A stretch of 64,000 bases of DNA from Collybiopsis luxurians FD-317 M1 (taxonomy: Eukaryota; Basidiomycota; Agaricomycetes; Agaricales; Omphalotaceae): assembly GCA_000827265.1 (NCBI GenBank), contig KN834756.1, forward strand, positions 240,509 through 304,508, in the 5' to 3' direction. The notes beneath the pieces are model-generated. The model had not been told where the DNA came from. It did not search any database and saw only the letters and a list, made by a program, of their open reading frames with translations. Positions 25,701-35,624 of this stretch are shown here, one piece after another. The position numbers and the translations under genes were made by a program. The stretch's first letter is position 1. The number at the start of each line of letters is the position of its first letter.

Positions 25701-26831
25701 AAACGACAAAAATTTCGGGGAAAAAGTCGACTTACCTGGTACCCATTACCACGCCAAACAAGTCCGCCATGGGCTGGTTCAAAGGGTCATCGACACAGAA
25801 CATACTTGAAAAGGAAACGAGTATCAGTAAGCTTTCGAACTACGAGAAAGAATTTCTGACCTTGACCATTGTGCTGCAAAACCGAACAAAATACATGAAA
25901 CGGATTCTAAGAGAAGCAAGATAATACGAACCAGGCCACATGTAATTCCCTTTGAGACGAAGGATAAGCTCGAAGCTGCAAAGCAATTTCAGACTTTGGG
26001 AGAAGTCATACAAAATGGATACGCACAAATTTGCATAAAATCCAAACTGGAACGGCGACCCGCTTCCATTCGCCGGAGGTACCGTGCCGATCCCTCCGGG
26101 CGCGTTGGTGAACTTTTCCAAAGCCCAATTGGTGAGGGCAGGCTGCTCATCATTGATGAACAATCCTCTCAGCTGAACAGAAGGGGGACCATGAGAACAA
26201 CCCGAGGACGCTATGAAAAGTTCCGAATGCTTAGTCGGGACAACATCAGCCCACCAATACCACGGCGATACCCCTTTAGAAAAGATGGAATCGTGTTATA
26301 ATAAGCTTCAATTATAGAGATACAGAGAGATTTGGAGTACTGACCAAATTGCTCCGAGAGATCATACATTCCAAAGATAGTCCCTCGCTTATCTGATCCT
26401 ATTATGACATACGCAGAATCTACACCAGGAAGGGGGTTAGCCACCTCCTTGCCCAAGAACGACTCCCAGAGTCCTTGGATAGAGGAGACGTCCAGCTTCG
26501 TGTGGTTGACCACCTGGTCGATAAGAGATGATTTTCCAAGCGTGCCAACAATGATTGGTTTTGCTGAATGCTTGACCGAGCCAGACGCGGAAACGTTCGA
26601 CAGGATGGGTTTTATCTGGGTAACGCGTTCGATATCAGAAACAAAGTCGGAGGCGGCACGTTGAACACCAGCCCAATCGTCGGATGAGATAAAGACGGGA
26701 GCAGCGACTCCTTTTTGAACAACCGGAAAGACATTAGAGGATGACTGAAAGGAAACACACGTCTCCTGGAATATCCCAACGACGTTGCATACGAGCAAGA
26801 AAAGCGAGCACGAAAGTAACAGAATACGCAT
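22718..26831 (-). CDS. GH115 xylan alpha-1,2-glucuronidase, secreted
   Basis: GH115 enzymes remove (4-O-methyl-)glucuronic acid from internal and terminal xylose of xylan. The ATG at 26831 gives a signal peptide (MRILLLSCSLFLLVCNVVG); an in-frame TTG 18 bp upstream was rejected. Family blocks occur in order: FPVVQKGVAAPVFIS, the PIIVGTLGKSSLID region, SAYVIIGSDKRGTIFGMYDLS, VSPWYWWADV, the RGLFINDE and LKGNYMWP regions, GTSHEEPMMR, WDYSVNA.NVYNFW, and DDVALMWTDDEYGNMRRYP. C-terminal beta domains with GVFFSVTWSA and NVPSNFTG follow, and the last exon ends GNLQYSYLGPTESVFV. There are roughly 15-20 short introns; I placed only some junctions exactly (for example 22769-22831, after FDIG). No frameshift was noticed. 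A piece of this gene (about 24868-25124) is copied at 32053-32330. In context it sits with esterases on the same strand, consistent with hemicellulose attack. Confidence 0.88.
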
Positions 26832-27380
26832 TTCTGAGGGCTCTGACAATGTCCAATTTGGACGCGATACTTATAGGCGAAGGAGTATCTTCAACAACTG
26901 AACATGAGGAGCACCTTGTGATATGCCAGACTGAAAATATCAGCTTGGAAAAACCTCGGGGCCGTTCTATAAGATCAATCAAGAAGGCGAGATGTCAGGA
27001 GGTCTTCGTGGAGACGTAAGCGAGAACAAAAGCAATAATTTTTCTGCACATAGAATACAGATAGTATTTCAGGTCTTCGGAGCAGCGTATACATAGCTAG
27101 GACATGAGGACCGGAGGGTATCAGCAGTGGCAGGCAATGATAACAGTCGGCGGGTAGTACGAGAAAAATTTGCCAAAGGGCATTTCGTAATATAATATCG
27201 AGAGCATCCCGAGAGCATTCGATTGCGGGGTGGGATGAAGTATCAGATTTTGGCAGAGCCTCCGCAAAGATTCTAGTCCGACCAGGAAGAGACCTTGGCA
27301 TGCCAGGTCATCAAACATCGTCGGTATATCACCGGATGAAGACACTGAGATGGCATGCAGCTCAGGAACGGAACAGAATG

Positions 27381-27849
27381 TCATGAACGTCCTGACTCGG
27401 GGGCACTATTTTCTTGTGTTACGATGTGATCCTGAGGCTGCGGCGAAGAGCGGTGATCCTGAGGAAGTGTCCCAATGTCTTCGGCGTCGAGCTCCAAAGC
27501 GTCATCATCGTCGTCTTCAATAAATTCACGCGACGGAGGTCCGTCATCTGTACTGAGCCTTATTTGCCCTTCGCTTCGTGTGATAGTCTTTAGCCTGCAG
27601 ATGTATGAGGGTTAAGATGAGATTCAAAGTATTTCTCAACGCACTGGTGGGATATAGCCGCTCTGAAAGCGTCCGCTCGCCTCCATAATATGAACAAAAC
27701 ACAACATGTAGCCGTCGTCAAGAGAATTATTAGGGTGTAATTTCCTATAGGCTGAGGCTTTGGGGATTCTTTCGGCTCTATATACAGGTCAGCTTGCAGT
27801 GCGCGAGCATGAAAAAAAGCCAGATACCTCCTGGGGGTACAACGACCAT
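27381..27849 (-). CDS. Small single-pass membrane protein, acidic C-terminus
   Basis: Three exons give about 122 residues: a first exon MVVVPPG ending with G, an intron of about 55 bp (GTATCT..TATAG), a second exon starting EPKESPKPQPIGNYT, and a third starting LKTITRSEGQ after an intron GTGCGT..CTGCAG. One clear membrane segment (NYTLIILLTTATCCVLFILW) is followed at once by a basic stretch (RRADAFRAA). The C-terminal half is acidic (EFIEDDDDDALELDAEDI) and polar. The stop is at 27381-27383. There is no signal peptide, so an anchored protein with the acidic tail in the cytosol is inferred. I do not recognise the family. It lies 550 bp downstream of the GH115 start on the same strand, and the duplicated block further on has lost it. 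Confidence 0.65.
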
Positions 27850-28263
27850 GGTTGGGAATGATGATAGGGAAGTGGAAAGACGCCGTCGCCGGAGAACAGA
27901 GATGAGCGTCAATCAAGCGCTAATCCATTTTCAGAGGTCAAAGCTACTTTGGTGAACCTTTTTCGGCCAACTTTCGGCTCGCTTGCGTCGTAAAATTTAG
28001 GGGAAAGTCCTTATTGCTAACTCCGATACAATAGCTTTTACCTGGTGCCGTTTAGGCCAGTTCCAGAATTAACTCTTGGTCAGTGTATTCATCAATGCCG
28101 GGTAGGATAGCCTGTTTCTGGAAGCGAAAATAGTGCGAGGATTAGCTAGATTCATGAGCCAGAAACGATTCAGACTCTCCCCATGCCTAAAATCTTGCAA
28201 AAAAATGGCATAACATGAATCGACATAACGAGCCCCAAAGCAGTAGATAAACGATCCCAATGC

Positions 28264-30516
28264 TCATGTATTCATCTCCCCACTAATACCGTGCCAAAAC
28301 GCACATCTAGCAGTCTGTGCGTCGGGAATGTCTTCCATCGCAATTCCTCCCGGGCGAAGAAGGATTCGAGGAGCCCCGGAGGTAGTGTTGGTTACAGGCT
28401 GTGAAATTTTATCAAAACGAAAGCTAACGACAAAGGAATCCAGGCGAAACCCACTTTCCAACCTGTTGATGCGCTTTGAGGATGTTGAGCAGTGACAAAG
28501 GATGTCCAGAATTGCTGCATCGCAACAAACAGAGCTTTGTTATCTCCAGTAAACTTTGAAGCTGGATTAAGCAATCCTGCCAGCTCCGCTTTGTGGTCAG
28601 ATCCCAGGTTTGGATTGTCATAACTAAGAAAACCGGTCATCGTTCAATAATCGACGCCGCGAAAAGAACCGACGATAACTGACTGATATTGGAATGAAGT
28701 CAGTCCATTCGCTGTCATTGTAGCAGAAATTAATGCCCCGGAACATATATACCTTGCCTCTCCGTACATTTGCTGGCCCTGCAAGCTGAACGAGTTGTCA
28801 TAATCCGATAAGGGATAAAGCTCCAATGCTTTCGCGAACGACTTCTGAGTGAGGGTGGGCCATTGTCCGGCGAGGAAATTGAATACCGTCGTCTCCGTAG
28901 CGTTAGATTTGGACGTATCTGCGGCAGGGTTTGGGAGATCTGCAGACCAGTGAGCGCCTTCGTTGGTATTAGATCTATGCAGCGCATGAATTATGTGAGA
29001 TTCTCGTTTGCGAAGGACCATGAACTCACCCAACTAGAACTGGTACTTTCGAGAATCGGCCGCTTTGAAGAGCTTCAACTGGTCTTGTAGCAAGGAACGT
29101 GCCGTCTAAGCACGGCTCAAATGGGAACAACGTCGAAGTGCGGTTACTCAATAATTTCGTGCCAGCAGACGCCAATGTTTTAGAGTCCTTTCCCAAAAGA
29201 CAGCTCATAACATCAGAAGACGAAGAACAGCCACTAACAATTGTCAGAAGAAATATTCGAGCTCAAGCAGTGAGGAGGATCCTTACGCAAAGCTCGCAAA
29301 CTGCGCCAAGATAGCATCAATATAATCACTCTCGCAGGAGGGCATGAACGTTAATGGTGTGCTGTCGCCCATAGAAGCACGAAAGAGACCCTCTCCATCG
29401 CCTCCATTTGCGATGAGCTGTATGCAAATAGTAAGTATACCCCCCAATGGGACATTTTTAAACATACATGGAATAACGTAGACCCTGCGCCCGCGGACTG
29501 ACCCCAAATCGTAACCTTTCTGACAGAAATAATCGAATAAGGACAGGCAGAATCATTCATTTCTACTTACTCTGGGTCTCCTCCAAAGTTCGTAATATAT
29601 CTCTGAATCCATTTAAGGCCCGCTCGCTGTTCGAGAAGCGTCGAATGAACGAGTCGTAGTCGACAAATACTCGATCGAAACTACACACCTGATCAAGCAA
29701 TCCGGCGTTCAGAGCTCCCCCGGCATTCGCAAAAGAAGTCCCAGCTAAAAATCCAAACTGCCCTAGCCGATACTCAAAGGATACAAAGATCATTCCAGGA
29801 GAAGGTGCGGATTGCATCAATGGGATGGCATTGCTTTGACCGTTTCCTGTTTGAAACCCGCCTCCTGCGACAGCGAGAAAAGGGTCTAAATCCAAAAGTT
29901 TCGAATGAGAGATGATGACACTGACCATGGAACCAGACCATTACAGGGAGATTCGAGGCCGACGTTGCATCGGCAGGAACGTAAACCTGTACAATTACAC
30001 ATTTTAGCATGATACTGTTTGGACAAGCCAACAAAAGAGAAGGAGAAGAATCAATGTAGTTCACTCACATTCGCAAAGAGACAGTCTTCCGATGTACCTT
30101 TCACGACTGTCGATTGGGGTACTGGTATGCACGCGTTCCCGAACTGTGATGGACACAGAGTCAACAAGAAGCAAGAAGCAATAATCGATGACGATATTAA
30201 GTACTCACCGAACTCGCTTTCACTGTTCCAAGCTGTGTGGTAGGCGGAAACACGGGAGCTTTCCATCTCAGATTGCCAACTGGAGGTTCAGCGAAGCGGA
30301 CGCCTTTGAAAGAGGTGACGCCAGTTGAGACGTCCTTTACACCAACAAATGTCCCATCTGGTGGAGTAAGTGTTTGAAACTCGTTTAGATCTATCTCGAT
30401 TTGCGAGAAGCTCCGAACGTACAGTCTAATTTCATGGTAGCCGTAGCCTGTCCAGTCACAGCTGAGATGGACGTCGTGATAAGCGTAGTAAAAATGCTGC
30501 TAAAAGTGACTCGCAT
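28264..30516 (-). CDS. Type-B carboxylesterase/lipase, secreted, copy A
   Basis: An alpha/beta-hydrolase esterase acting on carboxyl esters outside the cell. The ATG at 30516 gives a signal peptide (MRVTFSSIFTTLITTSISAVTG). Exon 1 ends ATMKLD and joins YGTFVGVKDV through a GTACGT..CCAG intron, restoring the usual N-terminal LDYGTF motif. Later motifs are GVRFAEPPVGNLRW, SEDCLFANVYVPA, the oxyanion-hole HGGGFQTGN, the nucleophile elbow WGQSAGAGS, the acid region SNTNEGAHW (Glu) and GSDHKAEL (His). It ends RCAFWHGISGEMNT. The catalytic triad Ser, Glu and His is present, and Cys residues typical of the family are kept. About nine introns occupy the same positions as in the copy at 32448-34731. 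I found no frameshift, so this copy appears functional. The natural substrate cannot be told from sequence. Confidence 0.85.
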
Positions 30517-31379
30517 GACTCGGAGGAGGAGCTACGAGAGTTCACTATATATATTCTATATTTACCCATCTATTTGAATAGTTTCGTCGACGCTTGGAAC
30601 CGAATGATCAACTTTGCATAAGGGTAGACTTTCCCATTTGAGGACTGGGGGATAACTTGCTTTGGTCGCGTGAGGGGTCTTAGAAAGGGATTTACAGCAC
30701 TCCGCGCAGAAAAAGTGGTTGATGGAATCCGGATAAAGTATAGATACTCTTGTGGAGTGATTCAGACCAGTCCTTAGACCAGCCTCATGTCTTGTGGCTG
30801 CTTCTGAAATCAAAGCAGTTCCTTTGGATGGACTGGCAATAATGAGCATCCGACTTAATTACGGTATTTACCGATAAAGGTTTATTGGTTATAGTACTGA
30901 AGGAAAAGTATTCACGAGACGTGCCTGCATGTGAGAGTAGTGGCGGTGAATCTGACCATGTTGGGTAAAAACAGTATTCAGTGTAGATCTAGGGTATAAA
31001 GATGGCTGTGAAAGCGAAAAAGATAGATCGATGCGGGTAGATCCTATACAGATCCGAGCAGGAACGTTGTCCACTTTAGCGTTTCGCTACGCTTGATAAA
31101 ACTCGCTTTGACCATTACCAAAATAGGTAATCTTACCCACACCAACTCGGATAAGCCTCCCACATGAGCGCAACAATGCAACGCGATAACTCCAAGACCC
31201 ATAAACCTTTGGAACCAAGAAACGACAGAGTGATGACAGATAGCGAATAACAACGTATAAAAAGTCGGCATAAACTCGTAAAACCAAGACCAAGGTTACC
31301 AACCACAAGAAACGTACAAACCTACCTTCACGCATCGACCAAGAAGCTACTTCGCCCCGCCCGAGGTTCACCGAATCGT
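30517..31379. other. Intergenic region, duplicated at 34732-35620
   Basis: No gene is seen. The sequence is a diverged copy of the stretch upstream of esterase B, including the conserved TTGATAAAACTCGCTTTGAC. It probably holds the esterase A promoter. Confidence 0.5.
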
Positions 31380-32052
31380 ACTATCTCTAAAACTCGAATT
31401 CCTCCTCAGATCTCTATACTTTCCCCACACATCAAAGCACATCAAAGACCTTCAACTTGTTCTCCTTCGGAACGGCAAGAATAACTTTCGTGTGATTAGC
31501 ATTCATAACACTCCCTGCGATTTCCTCGCGAGATGCGGATTTGGCGCAGAGTAGGGAAGGAATGCGCAACGATAGAGTTGTCGGTATTGTGCATGCTGAC
31601 CGATAGACGAGACTGATCGAGAGGGGACCGCACCGTGAACGGTGATCAGCTCCTTGCAATATGGACTAAAGTGCAATCCAGTGATATGTGACCGGAACTC
31701 TAAGAGCGCTGGATTTGGGATCGGAGGTTTCAATATTCCAGAGGCGTAGAGTTCTGTCAGCGTCACCTGTTCCGAGTAATCTGGGCTGCCAAGGACAGAA
31801 ATTGATCACCTGAGATGGAAAAAGTGGATGTGAGCCAATGGGGCAGACTAAGTAGCGAAAACATCGGGTACGTCCCGTAACACCAGCGGAATGCTGAACA
31901 AACTCCCCTATGTCAAGAGGGGTATTCTGGCGTGTATCCCAACAATGGATGGCGCCGCTCTCATCTCCCGTAGCGAGTAATTTGGCTGGCCCACTTCAAT
32001 AGGGAAATATTCCGCCGTAAGCCTTTGTGTTCTGGTTGGAGAATAGATAGTT
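31380..32052 (-). pseudogene. Broken copy of the Cdc20-family WD40 gene
   Basis: It aligns to the intact gene at 35625-37261. It keeps the C-terminal WD40 exon (HITGLHFSPYCKELITVHG, and MNANHTKVILAVPKENKLK). It has a deletion of about 14 bp after the DPKSNAL-equivalent position, a 5-bp deletion at the ENLDQS-equivalent position and a small insertion near the 3' end. An internal deletion of about 830 bp joins a point equal to about 36288 directly to a point equal to about 37127. The remaining 5' end stops within exon 1, where GH115 sequence begins. It cannot encode a full beta-propeller. It was made by tandem duplication rather than retrocopy, because the intron between exons 2 and 3 is still present. 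Confidence 0.8.
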
Positions 32053-32330
32053 CTGATTCAGGTTAGGCCTTGACGGTCAAACATGGAGGATGGCACTTGC
32101 TTTCATTAGTTGAGTGCTCGTAATCCACCTAGAAGATAGTGAGTATCCTAGGGTTATTCGACAAGTATGAGGCAGGCGTACTTGTAATCACAGGGCGAGG
32201 TAATCTTTTTTGGAATGAACGAACCATGTAATCGGCACTTGAGACTGACAGATATACTTACTATATCAACCTTAATGAAAGATCGTCAAGCTATATTAAA
32301 GAGAACGTAAGGGCACAACACACAACATCT
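32053..32330 (-). pseudogene. Orphan internal fragment of the GH115 gene
   Basis: The sequence is a diverged copy of GH115 positions about 24868-25124: CTTGACGGTCAAA, GTAATCCACCT, TTTTTTGGAAC and ATGAAAGATCGT all recur in order. It is joined on the left to exon 1 of the broken Cdc20-like gene and on the right to the flank downstream of esterase B. It lacks any start, signal peptide or catalytic block, so it is non-functional. It marks the tandem-duplication junction. Confidence 0.8.
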
Positions 32331-32447
32331 GCCAGAAACAATTCACACTCTCGCCACGCCTAAAAGCTCACAAAAGAAATAGCATAACATAAATCGACCC
32401 AATGAGCCCCAAAGCAGTACGTAAGTCTGGATGAACGATCCAAATGC

Positions 32448-34731
32448 TCATGTATTCATCTCCTCACTAATTCCATGCCAAAACTCACATCTGACAGTCT
32501 GTGCATCGGGCCTGTCTTTCATCACAATATCTCCTGGGTGAAGAAGGATTCGAGGAGATCCAGAGGTAGTATTGGTTACAGGCTGCGAAATTTCATGAGA
32601 ATGGTAGCTAACGAGACAAGGATCAAGGAAAAACCCACTGTCCAGGCTGCCGATGCGCTTTGAGGTTCCTGGGCAGTAACAAAGGATGTCCAGAATTGCT
32701 GCATCGCAACAAACAGAGCTTCGTTATCTCCAGTAAACTCTGACGTTGGATCGAATAGTCCTGTCAGTTCTGCTCCATGGTCAGACCCCAGGATTGGATT
32801 ATCATAGCTAAAAGAGCCAGTCATCCTTCAATAAAAGCGTCTCAAAAAGAACCGGCAATAACTGACTGATATTCGAATGAGGTCTGTCCGTTCGCTGTCA
32901 TTGTAGCAGAAATTAGTGCCCCGGAACATATATACCTTGCCTCTCCGTACATCTGCTGTCCCTGCCGGCTGAAAGAGTTGTCATAGTTCGATAAGGGATA
33001 AAGCTCCACTGCTTTCGCGAACGACTCTTGAGTGAGGGTGGGCCATTGTCCGGCGAGGAAATTGAATACCGTCGTCTCCGTAGCGTCAGGTTCGGACGTG
33101 TTAGCAGCTGGGTTCGGGAGATCTGCAGACCAGTGAGCGCCTTCGTTGGTATTAGACCTATGCAGTGCATGAATAACGTGGAATTCGCGTTCTCCAGGAA
33201 GGACCGTGGACTCACCCGACCAGAACTGGGACTTTCGAGAACTTGCCGCTTTGCAAAGCTTCAACAGGTCTCGTAGCAAGGAACGTGCCGTCTAAGCACG
33301 GCTCAAATGGGAACAACGTCGAAGTGCGGTTACTCAATAATTTCGTGCCAGCAGACGCCAAAGTATTAGAGTCCTTTCCGGAAAGACAACTCATCACATT
33401 CGAGGAAGAAGAACAACCACTATCGATAGTTAGAAGACATCCCCGAGTTCAGGCAGTGGGAGGACCCTTACGCAAAACTCGCAAACTGCGCCAAGATGGC
33501 GTCAACATAATCACTCTCGCAGGAGGGCATGAACGTTAGTGGTGTGCTGTCGCCCATAGAAGCATGGAAGAGACCCTCGTTATCGCCTCCATTTGCGATG
33601 AGCTGTATGCAAATCGTGAGTAGACCATGAAATGAGATGTCTTTACACATACATGGAACAACGTAGACCCTGCGCCCGCGGACTGACCCCAAATCGTAAC
33701 CTTCCTGACAAAAATAATCGAATACGGACAGACCGAATCACTCATTCCTACTTACTCTGGATCACCTCCAAAGTTCGTAATATATCTCTGAATCCATTGA
33801 AGGCCCGCTCGCTGTTCGAGAAGCATTGAATGAACGAAATGTAGTCGACAAATACTTGATCAAAGCTACACACCTGATCGAGTAATCCAGCGTTCAGAGC
33901 TCCACCGGCATTCGCAAAGGAAGTCCCAGATAAAAATCCAAACTGCCCTAGCCGATATTCGAAGGATACAAAGATCATTCCAGGAGAAGGTGCGGATTGC
34001 ATCAATGGGATGGCATTGCCTTGACTGTTTCCCGTTTGAAACCCGCCTCCTGCGACAGCGAGCAAAGGGTATATAAATCCGGAAATTTTCGAATGAGAGA
34101 GGATGTCACTGACCATGGAACCAGACCATCACAGGGAGATTTGAGGCCGACGTTGCGTCAGCGGGAACGTAAACCTGTACAAAAGTTAGCATGATACTGT
34201 TCGGATATGATACTGTTCGGACAAGCCAACGGGGACCGAAAAAAGACAGGAGAAAAAGAATCGACGCAGTTCACTCACATTGACGAAGAGACAGTCTTCC
34301 GATGTACCTTTCACGACTGTCGACTGAGGTACTGGTATGCACGCGTTCCCAAACTGCGATAAACACAGAGTCAACAAGAATTAACGAGCAATGATCGGAT
34401 CGATGACAAGGTCAAGTACTCACCGAACTTGCATTCACCGTTCCAAGCTGTGTGGTAGGCGGAAACACGGGAGCTTTCCATCTTAAATTGCCAACGGGAG
34501 GTTCAGCGAAGCGTACGCCTTTGAAAGAGGTGACGCCAGTCGTGACGTTCTTTACACCAATAAATGTCCCATCTAGCAAGGTCAGGAGTTGAGACTCGCT
34601 TGGATCCATTTCAACTTGCAAGCAGCCTGGAACGTACAATCTAATTCCACAGTAGCCGTAGCCTGTCCAGCTACAGCTGAGATATACGTTGCGACAAACG
34701 CAGTTACAATGCTAGAGAAAGTGGCTCGCAT
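32448..34731 (-). CDS. Type-B carboxylesterase/lipase, secreted, copy B
   Basis: This is the paralogue of the gene at 28264-30516, with the same exon layout. The ATG at 34731 gives a signal peptide (MRATFSSIVTAFVATYISAVAG). Exon 1 ends VELD and joins YGTFIGVKNV after a GTACGT..CTAG intron of 65 bp. Motifs are GVRFAEPPVGNLRW, SEDCLFVNVYVPA, HGGGFQTGNSQ, WGQSAGAGS (nucleophile Ser), SNTNEGAHW (Glu) and GSDHGAEL (His). The C-terminus is TVRCEFWHGISEEMNT, closer to the family consensus RCEFW than copy A (RCAFW). No break was found. Differences between the copies are scattered in both exons and introns, so both have diverged for some time while keeping the frame, which suggests both are or were under selection. 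Confidence 0.85.
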
Positions 34732-35624
34732 GACTGGGAGGAGAAACGAAGAGAATTCACTGTGTCTATTCTATATTTACCCATCTATTTGAACTGTGTC
34801 GTCGACGTCTGGAACCGAACGATCAACTTTTCATAAGGTTGGACTTTCCCATTTGAGGACAGGGGATGACGTGCTCTGGTCTCGTGAGGGATGATGGAAA
34901 GGGGTCTGCGGCACTCCGCCCAGAAAACGCTGCTGATGATACCAGATAAAGTAGAGATACTCTCATCGAATGAGCCTTGGAACAGCCTCATGTCTTGTAG
35001 CTAATTCTGAAATCAAAAGCAACTCCTATGGCTGAAAACTTTCGGGCTGGTGATAACGAGCATCAGACCCAATTACGGTATTTACTGATAAAGGTTTATC
35101 GGTTATAGTGCTGAAGGAAAAGTATTCACGAGACGCACCTGCATGTGAGAGAAGTGGCAGTAAATCTGACTATACTGGGTAAAACAAACCTTATTAAGCA
35201 TAGATCTAGGGTCTACAAAATGACTGTGAGAGCGGAATAGGCAAATTGACACCGGTAGATCCTAAATAGATTCGGGCAGAAACATTCTCCACTTGAGCGT
35301 TTCGCTACGCTTGATAAAACTCGCTTTGACCATTACCAAAATAGGTAATCCATTTACCCACACCGGCTCGGGTAACCCTCACAATATCACAAGCGCGACA
35401 ATACAACGCGGTAACTCAAGGATCCGTCAGCCTCTGGAAACAAGAAACGACAGAGTTATGACAGATAGTGAACGACAACATATAGAAAGTCGGCATAATC
35501 TTTCACCCTCTAGCGCGAAAGTCGTCGTAAACTCGTAAAACCAAGATCAAAGTAACCAACCCCAAGAAACGCAAACACCTACCTTCACGTGTCGACCAAG
35601 AAGCTACTCCGCTCCGCCCGAGAT
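34732..35624. other. Intergenic region upstream of esterase B
   Basis: No gene is seen. It is the diverged partner of 30517-31379. It lies between the esterase B start and the end of the Cdc20-like gene, so it should contain the esterase promoter and the terminator of the upstream gene. Confidence 0.5.

Larger units (their letters stand above)
28156..32052. repeat. Tandem segmental duplication, unit A
   Basis: The sequence from about 28156 (GCCAGAAACGATTCAGACTC) through esterase A and the broken Cdc20-like gene matches about 32331-37185 almost base for base in places, introns and intergenic DNA included. The unit ends inside the first exon of the Cdc20-like gene, at GATAGTTCTGATTCAG. Compared with unit B it lacks about 830 bp of the WD40 gene and carries small indels. 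Confidence 0.85.
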
